Shown: piece after piece, positions 1 through 4,209 of the stretch | Numbering within the stretch: position 1 is the stretch's first letter | Layout of the letters: every line of letters begins with the position of its first letter | Source: Chloroflexota bacterium | GTDB lineage: Bacteria; Chloroflexota; Dehalococcoidia; SM23-28-2 | Assembly (NCBI GenBank): GCA_030691665.1 | Contig: JAUYDU010000127.1 | Coordinates: 1 to 8,743, forward strand | Direction of reading: 5' to 3' | DNA: 8,743 nucleotides | The notes under the pieces: generated by a model | What the model saw: only the letters and a program-made list of their open reading frames with translations | Told to the model about the DNA's origin: nothing | Databases searched by the model: none | Position numbers and translations under genes: made by a program

Positions 1-30
1 CTGCGGGGACTAGCGTGACGCGGCCTCTAG

Positions 31-60
31 TTGCTAGAATTGAAGGTGATAGGCGATAAT
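31..60 (+). promoter_or_regulatory. Candidate sigma-70-type promoter for the rhodanese-DegV-HAD operon
   Basis: A -35-like TTGCTA (31-36) and a -10-like GATAAT (55-60) are separated by 18 bp. Transcription would start near 67, leaving a leader of about 27 nt that contains the AGGGGG ribosome-binding site. The boxes match consensus only in part and the assignment rests on spacing and position, so it is tentative. Confidence 0.4.
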
Positions 61-80
61 GCGGTCTAGGCTGCCTGGAT

Positions 81-86
81 AGGGGG
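81..86 (+). promoter_or_regulatory. Ribosome binding site of the rhodanese gene
   Basis: AGGGGG lies 7 nt before the ATG at 94. An in-frame TAG at 88-90 excludes any earlier start, so the site and the stop codon together fix this start. Confidence 0.65.
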
Positions 87-93
87 TTAGTGG

Positions 94-429
94 ATGGGCA
101 TCAAGGACGCCCGCGAGCCCTTCACCAGGATCACGGTGGAAGAGGCCAAGGAGATGATCGAGCGGGGAGACGTCCAGGTGATCGACGTGCGCGAGCCCGA
201 TGAATTCCGCCAGGGGCATGTCCCCGCCGCCAAGCTTATCCCTGTGAACACGGTATTGATGCGCCGCGACGAGCTCAATCACGACCGGGACATCATCTTC
301 GTCTGCGGCGTCGGTCAGCGCAGCGCCCTGGCCTGCGAGATGGCGGCGGCCCTGGGCCTGGAACGCCTGTACAATCTGGAGGGCGGCACTGAGGCCTGGA
401 TCAAGGCCGGCCTGCCCGTCGAGCAGTAG
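94..429 (+). CDS. Single-domain rhodanese-like sulfurtransferase
   Basis: This 111-residue protein is one rhodanese domain, the size of GlpE/PspE-type proteins. Such proteins move a sulfane sulfur from a donor to a thiophilic acceptor through a cysteine persulfide; it has no signal peptide, so it is probably cytoplasmic. Visible landmarks are the VIDVREPDEF strand-loop (29-38), the GHVPAA segment (41-46), the active-site loop CGVGQRS (71-77) with Cys71 as predicted nucleophile and Arg76 in the usual place, and the C-terminal NLEGGTEAWIKAGLPV (94-109) typical of the fold. The catalytic cysteine is present, so an active enzyme is expected. The start is fixed by an in-frame stop just upstream. 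It is first in a three-gene operon, 29 bp before the DegV gene. The physiological sulfur donor and acceptor cannot be read from the sequence. Confidence 0.93.
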   Translation: MGIKDAREPFTRITVEEAKEMIERGDVQVIDVREPDEFRQGHVPAAKLIPVNTVLMRRDELNHDRDIIFVCGVGQRSALACEMAAALGLERLYNLEGGTEAWIKAGLPVEQ

Positions 430-458
430 CCTGCGTTATTGAAGAAGGGAGCGACAGC

Positions 459-1343
459 GTGGAGCCCTTTGCCATCGTCTGCGACAGCGGCCACAACCTG
501 CCGCCGGACCTCGTCGAGAAGAAAGGGTTGGCTCAGGTGCCCTTCGTCATCAACTTCGGCCTGGAGGGTGGCCTGGACGACGGCACGATCACCCTGGAGG
601 AGTTCGCCGAGCTCCTGGACCGCTACGAGAAGGGTAAGGGATACCCTACCACATCAGCTCCTGCCCCCTCTCGCTTCGTCGATGCCTTCGTCTCCTCCAT
701 CAAGCGGGGCCTTTCCCGCATCCTGACCATCACCATCTCCGCCAAGCTGAGCCAGACCTACGATGCCGCTGTGCTGGCGGCGGACATGGTGCGGGAGGAG
801 TTCCCCCAGTCTGAGATCGAGGTGGTGGACTCCCGCAGCGGCTCCATGGCGGAGGGCATGCTCCTTCTGGAGGCGGCCCGGGCTCGCGACCTGGGCTGGC
901 CTCTCCAGGAGGCCAAGCGCCTGGTGGAGGAGATGAGGGGCCGCCTGCGCCTCCTGGCCGCCTTCGAGAGCACCAAATACCTGGTGAAGAGTGGGCGCGT
1001 TCGCTCCATTCAGCACCTGCTCAGCACCGCCCTGAGCATCAGGCCCGTCATCACCGTGAAGGACGGCGCCGTCGCCCTTTACGGCCGCATGCGGGGGCGG
1101 ATGGACAACGCTCTGGACCGCATCGCCGAGGAAGTGCAGCGAACCCGTAAGTCGGGCACGGTCTCGGTGATCGAAGGGATAGCCCCCGACCTCAAGGAGA
1201 TGCTCGTCGGCAAGCTCTGCCAGCGCCTGGGCGTGAGCAGAGAGCAGATCCTGGAGAGCAAGATCGGCCCCGCTTTCCTGGTGCACACGGGCAAGCGGGC
1301 GGTGGGCGTGGTCTGGGAGCAAGAGGCGCCAGCCCAGGGCTGA
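459..1343 (+). CDS. DegV family fatty-acid-binding protein
   Basis: This 294-residue protein has the full length of the DegV family. These two-lobed proteins bind one fatty acid; FakB members present it to the kinase FakA, but other members have no known partner. Landmarks are the N-terminal VCDSGHNLPPDL (7-18), PTTSAPAP (63-70, equivalent to the TSQPS-type ligand loop), ISAKLSQTYDAA (93-104), VVDSRSGSMAEGMLLLEAA (122-140), the central ESTKYLVKSGRV (170-181) and the C-terminal IGPAFLVHTGKRAVGVVW (269-286), the usual signature around the lipid head-group site. The GTG start at 459 has AAGGGAG (445-451) 7 nt upstream. It sits 29 bp after the rhodanese gene and 18 bp before the HAD gene, so one mRNA is likely. 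No FakA-like kinase is in the window, so a FakB role is possible but unproven. Confidence 0.93.
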   Translation: MEPFAIVCDSGHNLPPDLVEKKGLAQVPFVINFGLEGGLDDGTITLEEFAELLDRYEKGKGYPTTSAPAPSRFVDAFVSSIKRGLSRILTITISAKLSQTYDAAVLAADMVREEFPQSEIEVVDSRSGSMAEGMLLLEAARARDLGWPLQEAKRLVEEMRGRLRLLAAFESTKYLVKSGRVRSIQHLLSTALSIRPVITVKDGAVALYGRMRGRMDNALDRIAEEVQRTRKSGTVSVIEGIAPDLKEMLVGKLCQRLGVSREQILESKIGPAFLVHTGKRAVGVVWEQEAPAQG

Positions 1344-1361
1344 GGCACGGGCACGGCTGGA

Positions 1362-2042
1362 TTGACCAAGCTCTTCCTCTTCGACATCGACATGACCCTG
1401 CTTTGGTCGGGCGGGGCGGGCGTAAAGGCCATGAACCTCGCCTTCGCCCAGGCCTTCGGCATCAGCGATGCCTACGCCAACGTAGAGTTCACCGGCCGTA
1501 GCGACGCCTCCATCTTCCGCGATGCCGCCCGCCTCCATGGCCTGGACGGCGACTTCGCCTCCCTTCTGGCCCGCTTCCAGGATGTCTACCATGCCATTCT
1601 CGCCCAAACCCTGGGCGAGACCCAGGGCCGGGTGATGCCCGGTATTCCCGAATTGCTGGCGGCCCTCAGGGCTGCTCCGGGAGCCTTTCTGGGGCTGGCC
1701 ACCGGCAACTTCCGCCAGGCGGCTCGCCTCAAGCTGGAGCACTATGGCCTGCACGACTTCTTCCTGGCGGGCGGCTTCGGCGATGACTCCCAGGATCGGG
1801 CCCAGATCGTCGCGCTGGCCATCGAGCGGCTGGCCCAGGCAGCCAGCCAGGATGGCCCTCGCCAGGTCTGCGTCATCGGTGACACGCCCCTGGACGTCGC
1901 CGCCGCCCGCGCCAACGCCGCCCGCCCCGTGGCCGTGGCCACCGGCTCCTTCAGCGTCCAGGACCTGGAGGCTGCCGGCGCCGAGCTTGTCTTCCCCGAC
2001 TTCTCCCGCTGGCAGGAGGCTCTAGGCGCCCTCCTGGCCTGA
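1362..2042 (+). CDS. HAD-superfamily hydrolase, phosphoglycolate-phosphatase-like
   Basis: This 226-residue protein has all four HAD motifs: motif I FDIDMTLL (7-14) with Asp8 as nucleophile and Asp10 as acid/base, motif II GLATGN (111-116) with Thr114, the motif III lysine in ARLKLEHYGL (Lys124), and motif IV VIGDTPLD (171-178) with Asp174 and Asp178. The helical segment between motifs I and II is a C1 cap, as in phosphoglycolate and beta-phosphoglucomutase relatives, so a small phosphorylated metabolite is the likely substrate; which one is not shown. The start must be the TTG at 1362: the next in-frame ATG lies inside motif I, and the DegV stop TGA at 1341-1343 is in the same frame with no other start codon between. 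No strong ribosome-binding site precedes it, so translational coupling to DegV is likely. Its last 92 bp overlap the end of the opposing ATPase gene. Confidence 0.9.
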   Translation: MTKLFLFDIDMTLLWSGGAGVKAMNLAFAQAFGISDAYANVEFTGRSDASIFRDAARLHGLDGDFASLLARFQDVYHAILAQTLGETQGRVMPGIPELLAALRAAPGAFLGLATGNFRQAARLKLEHYGLHDFFLAGGFGDDSQDRAQIVALAIERLAQAASQDGPRQVCVIGDTPLDVAAARANAARPVAVATGSFSVQDLEAAGAELVFPDFSRWQEALGALLA

Positions 2043-2853
2043 GGCCCTCGTAGTAGGCGAACAGCGCCTCTTGCACCGCTCGCAGCTCCCTCACACCCTC
2101 CCGCAACAGCCCCCGCAGGAACTCCTCCCGCCGCTCCCACTCCCCCAGGAAGGCCTCCTCTGACAGCCCGGCCCAGGCGGCCAGAGCGCTCACGTTCTCC
2201 GGCGAGTCCGCTACCCTGAAGCTGTCGTCCTCGGGATTCCAGGCGGCAACGGTGGACATCCTCAGCTCCCTGCCTGCCTGGTCGCCTGGGCAGAGGAAGG
2301 CCACTTCGCCCAGGCGTCGTAGGCCGACGCCGCCTCGATAGCCCATATGCATGGCGGCGACGAAGGTGAGGTTGGCGATCTGGCGCTGGGGCACGCTGAG
2401 GTCGTTCTCCAGGATATCCATGACCTCGGCCACGCTGTTGGCGTGCATCGTTGTGGCCAGGGAGTACCCCTCGGCCAACAGCTCGAAGGCGCGGCGGGCG
2501 TAGCGGCCCCAGGTGTAGACGGGAAGGTGGTCGCTCATCTCGTTGACCAGGATGTAGGTGGGATGGGAGTCGCTCACGGGCGGCAGGTCGAACGTCTCGC
2601 CCAGGCCACGCGTGAAGTAGGCGACCGCTTGGGGTGGGGCGAAGGCTAGCAGGGCGGTGAGCACTGTCGTCTTGCCGGCCAGGGGCGGTTCGGCAGCGAT
2701 GAGGAGGGAAGAGCCCCGGTCGATGCCCAACCAAAACAGGGCGGCCAGTCGGAGCGGCATGTTCCCCCGCTCCAGGATCTCCACGATCGACAGCGGCTCT
2801 GGTGGCGACCAATGCCAGCCCCACCAGCTCACCGGCTGATTCAGGGCGCGCAT
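1951..2853 (-). CDS. Small VirB11/CpaF-like (type II/IV secretion family) P-loop ATPase
   Basis: This 300-residue protein has the C-terminal motor-domain motifs of secretion ATPases. They are a P-loop AAEPPLAGKTT (53-63) with Lys61 and Thr62, a Walker-B-like strand TYILVNEMSD (99-108) with Glu105, and the His-box ATTMHANSVAEVMDIL (133-148), close to the LHANS box of CpaF/VirB11 proteins. Two oddities stand out. The first P-loop glycine is replaced by Glu55, and the usual N-terminal domain is absent, so it is much shorter than a normal VirB11 or CpaF. Residues 231-267 are Glu/Arg-rich helix. The last 30 residues are Arg/Pro/Gly-rich and lie entirely over the HAD gene. The ATG start has AAGGAG (2863-2868) 9 nt upstream. 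It is the last gene of the DUF2007-LonN operon, 33 bp after LonN. No pilin or secretion channel gene is nearby, so the substrate is unknown. Confidence 0.78.
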   Translation of the reverse strand: MRALNQPVSWWGWHWSPPEPLSIVEILERGNMPLRLAALFWLGIDRGSSLLIAAEPPLAGKTTVLTALLAFAPPQAVAYFTRGLGETFDLPPVSDSHPTYILVNEMSDHLPVYTWGRYARRAFELLAEGYSLATTMHANSVAEVMDILENDLSVPQRQIANLTFVAAMHMGYRGGVGLRRLGEVAFLCPGDQAGRELRMSTVAAWNPEDDSFRVADSPENVSALAAWAGLSEEAFLGEWERREEFLRGLLREGVRELRAVQEALFAYYEGLRPGGRLEPPASGRSRGRQARRRQPPGPGR

Positions 2854-2862
2854 CGCCTATCG

Positions 2863-2868
2863 CTCCTT
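2863..2868 (-). promoter_or_regulatory. Ribosome binding site of the ATPase gene
   Basis: On the minus strand AAGGAG lies 9 nt before the ATG at 2853. It is a near-perfect site inside the 33-bp gap after the Lon-domain gene, so the ATPase can be translated independently within the operon. Confidence 0.65.
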
Positions 2869-2886
2869 TTCCCCTGCCCTCGCCCC

Positions 2887-3540
2887 TCAGTTCACCACGC
2901 CGAGGCTGGTGTACTTCTGTCTTTGGATCGCCTTCAGGCGCAGGCTCAGCTCCCGAATCTCCTGGCCCAGGATCTCCTCCTCACGCTCCAGGCGACGGAC
3001 CACCGATAGCGTCTCCAGCAGCTTCTGCTTGATCCTGGTCTCCACCGACAGGCGGGAGGCGACGAAATCGGATAGGTTGTCCGCATCGCCGGGAACCCCG
3101 ATGCGGCGAGCCCATTGGTTGGAGATGGCCAAATGGAGGCGATAGTACTCGGCGAAGAGGGCGGCGATGGTGTCGGCCAACTGGCGGGCAGCCATCTGGT
3201 CCCTAACGTAGCTGGTGAGCGGCTCCACCCGCCCGACCAGATAGGGCCGCCGCTGGACGAGCTGATCGATGTGGAATCGCTTCTGGCCCAGGACGACGAC
3301 GTTCATCCGCTCCTCGGGCAACTGCTCGACATGGGCGATGGAAGCGATGGTGCCCACGGCGAAGGGTGTAGGAGGCTCGCCCTCCTCGCTCCCTCTCTTG
3401 ATGAGGACGACACCGAACGGCCTCTTTTGCTCCAGGCAGCGGCGGATCATCAACAGATAGCGCTTCTCGAAGACGTCAATCGGCAGAGTCATGCCGGGGA
3501 AGAGGACGGTGGAGAGGGGAAAGAGAGGTAGCTCCATCAT
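2887..3540 (-). CDS. Stand-alone Lon N-terminal (substrate-binding) domain protein
   Basis: This 217-residue protein matches the N-terminal domain of Lon protease. The signature is ELPLFPLSTVLFPGMTLPIDVFEKRY split over residues 3-28, followed by a beta-rich body with FAVGTIASIAHVEQLPEERMNVVVLGQKRF (60-89) and a helical C-terminal part (110-210), which is strongly charged from 183 on (RLEREEEILGQEIRELSLRLKAIQRQ) and probably a coiled coil. There is no AAA+ ATPase and no Ser-Lys protease domain, so it cannot be a protease by itself. Stand-alone members of this family are widespread; a role in binding unfolded or client proteins is inference. Two ATG codons are adjacent. It follows the DUF2007 gene by 12 bp and precedes the ATPase gene by 33 bp, so co-transcription is near certain. 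Confidence 0.92.
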   Translation of the reverse strand: MMELPLFPLSTVLFPGMTLPIDVFEKRYLLMIRRCLEQKRPFGVVLIKRGSEEGEPPTPFAVGTIASIAHVEQLPEERMNVVVLGQKRFHIDQLVQRRPYLVGRVEPLTSYVRDQMAARQLADTIAALFAEYYRLHLAISNQWARRIGVPGDADNLSDFVASRLSVETRIKQKLLETLSVVRRLEREEEILGQEIRELSLRLKAIQRQKYTSLGVVN

Positions 3541-3543
3541 CGG

Positions 3544-3548
3544 CTCCC
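3544..3548 (-). promoter_or_regulatory. Ribosome binding site that bears on the Lon-domain start
   Basis: On the minus strand GGGAG is 3 nt from the first ATG (ending at 3540) and 6 nt from the second (ending at 3537). The spacing favours the second methionine, giving a 216-residue product. The site lies within the 12-bp gap after the DUF2007 stop codon. Confidence 0.5.
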
Positions 3549-3552
3549 GGCG

Positions 3553-3813
3553 CTAGGAGACCGCGGGCTCATCCCGATGGGAACTGAGGCCGAGAATCCA
3601 GCGGGCGCGTTCCTCGTCCGCGGCGGCGACGAAGACCTCGAAGCTGTAGGGGGTGGTGGACTCGACGTAGGGCACGGCAGTCAGCGGGTCGATGTTCTTG
3701 ATGAAGACCCTAACCCCGTGCTGATACAACATGTCCCGCCAGACGGCCGCCTCCACCTGGTCGCGGGCCACGCCGATCCTCACCAGTTGCTCGCGCCCCG
3801 TCTTCTTCACCAT
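3553..3813 (-). CDS. DUF2007-like putative signal-transducing protein
   Basis: This 86-residue protein resembles the DUF2007 / putative signal-transducing family: small beta-alpha proteins with a segment reading from a positional strand (LVRIGVARDQVEAAVWRDML, 10-29) to a helix, the pattern HGVRVFIKNID (32-42), and a closing strand-helix SFEVFVAAADEERARWIL (57-74). The family looks like a small ACT/ferredoxin-type fold and has no established biochemical role. There are no cysteines, membrane segments or signal peptide. Upstream in-frame sequence offers no better start, though the ribosome-binding site before the ATG is weak. It is the first gene of the minus-strand operon and is followed after 12 bp by the Lon-domain gene. 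The domain call is by pattern recognition and is moderately sure. Confidence 0.75.
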   Translation of the reverse strand: MVKKTGREQLVRIGVARDQVEAAVWRDMLYQHGVRVFIKNIDPLTAVPYVESTTPYSFEVFVAAADEERARWILGLSSHRDEPAVS

Positions 3814-3855
3814 GATTGTCGGTCCATTCCTCGCCCAATGGCTTCGCCAGGTCTA

Positions 3856-3864
3856 AGTTTAGCA
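3856..3864 (-). promoter_or_regulatory. Weak candidate extended -10 promoter for the DUF2007-LonN-ATPase operon
   Basis: On the minus strand TGC precedes TAAACT, an extended -10 arrangement, about 42 bp before the DUF2007 ATG. No convincing -35 box is found at the proper distance, so this is only the best candidate in the region. Confidence 0.25.
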
Positions 3865-3888
3865 CAGGAAGGAGAGATGAGCGTGGCT

Positions 3889-3937
3889 GTAGCTGCAGGG
3901 CTTATGGTCATCAAGAGAGTAAAGGCTCAAGCCCGGC
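3889..3937 (+). repeat. GTAGC-headed repeat D, degenerate copy
   Basis: It starts with the 15-mer GTAGCTGCAGGGCTT, identical to 4090-4104, and ends with AAGCCCGGC (3929-3937). The two ends can pair over GGGCTT/AAGCCC, then one mismatch and two more pairs. The interior of about 25 nt shows no hairpin, unlike the full copy at 4090-4143. Confidence 0.6.
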
Positions 3938-3953
3938 ATAGCGCGATGTAGTA

Positions 3954-3976
3954 GTAGCGGAAGCCTTTAGGCTTCC
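3954..3976 (+). repeat. GTAGC-headed hairpin B
   Basis: GTAGC (3954-3958) is followed directly by the perfect palindrome GGAAGCC TTTA GGCTTCC (3959-3976), a 7-bp stem with a TTTA loop. The head is preceded by two further GTA triplets. The loop and head match element A at 4044-4067 while the stem sequence differs. Confidence 0.7.
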
Positions 3977-3991
3977 ACCCCATGTCATGGA

Positions 3992-4003
3992 GGCCTGAAG
4001 GCC
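3992..4003. repeat. Short palindrome GGCC-TGAA-GGCC
   Basis: A 4-bp stem, GGCC (3992-3995) and GGCC (4000-4003), with a TGAA loop. It lies between elements B and A and may be a remnant of the same kind of element, but it is short and lacks the GTAGC head. Confidence 0.4.
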
Positions 4004-4043
4004 GTTGACTAAATAGTGCGACAGTCCTGGTTGCCTTCTGTGG

Positions 4044-4067
4044 GCAGACCTAAAGGTCTGCAGCTAC
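4044..4067 (-). repeat. GTAGC-headed hairpin A, inverted orientation
   Basis: On the minus strand it reads GTAGC, T, then GCAGACC TTTA GGTCTGC, a perfect 7-bp stem with a TTTA loop (4044-4061). Its head segment CTGCAGCTAC (4058-4067) is the reverse complement of 4090-4099, so elements A and C face each other. Confidence 0.7.
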
Positions 4068-4089
4068 GGAGTGAAGAGCAGATGGGGTC

Positions 4090-4143
4090 GTAGCTGCAGG
4101 GCTTCTCCGCCGAAGGCGGATGCGCCTCTGGCGCAAGCCCTGC
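4090..4143 (+). repeat. GTAGC-headed three-way hairpin element C
   Basis: After the head GTAGCT, an outer stem GCAGGGCTT (4096-4104) pairs with AAGCCCTGC (4135-4143). Inside it sit two adjoining 15-nt hairpins: TCCGCC-GAA-GGCGGA (4106-4120) and TGCGCC-TCT-GGCGCA (4121-4135). The closing A of the second hairpin is shared with the outer stem, so one pair must yield. The result is a compact three-way junction in DNA or RNA. It lies about 70 bp past the STAND stop codon and might act as a transcript end or 3' stabiliser. Confidence 0.75.
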
Positions 4144-4209
4144 CTTCCGTCGAGCTATCTGGGGTTGTGTGTGAACCCGGCAGCCCAGAACCCGCCAATC
4201 GTGAACCAG

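Larger units (their letters stand above)
3814..4209. other. Gene-free stretch packed with short palindromic repeats
   Basis: These 396 bp lie between the 3' end of the STAND gene and the 5' end of the DUF2007 gene, both on the minus strand. I see no credible gene. It holds at least five palindromic elements (3889-3937, 3954-3976, 3992-4003, 4044-4067, 4090-4143), listed separately. The base composition is visibly less G+C-rich than the flanking genes. The minus-strand promoter of the DUF2007 operon and any terminator of the STAND gene must lie here. Confidence 0.7.

Noticed and set aside
654..1754. Long open minus-strand frame across the DegV and HAD genes
   Set aside because: It spans two recognisable plus-strand genes, has no family motifs and is compositionally biased; it is an antisense shadow.
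2036..2046. GGCC-TGA-GGCC as a bidirectional terminator between the convergent genes
   Set aside because: The stem is only 4 bp, no T-run follows on either strand, and it lies inside the ATPase coding sequence.
1742..2824. Second minus-strand frame of about 360 codons over the ATPase gene
   Set aside because: The P-loop and HANS box lie in the other minus frame (1951-2853); this one is Arg/Pro/Gly-rich with no motif.
4090..4143. The three-way structure as a tRNA or tRNA-like gene
   Set aside because: It has only two inner hairpins with 3-nt loops, no anticodon or T-loop consensus and no acceptor-end pattern.
3814..4209. CRISPR array or attachment site in the repeat-rich gap
   Set aside because: Repeats are irregular in spacing, orientation and stem sequence; there are no uniform spacers, cas genes or integrase.
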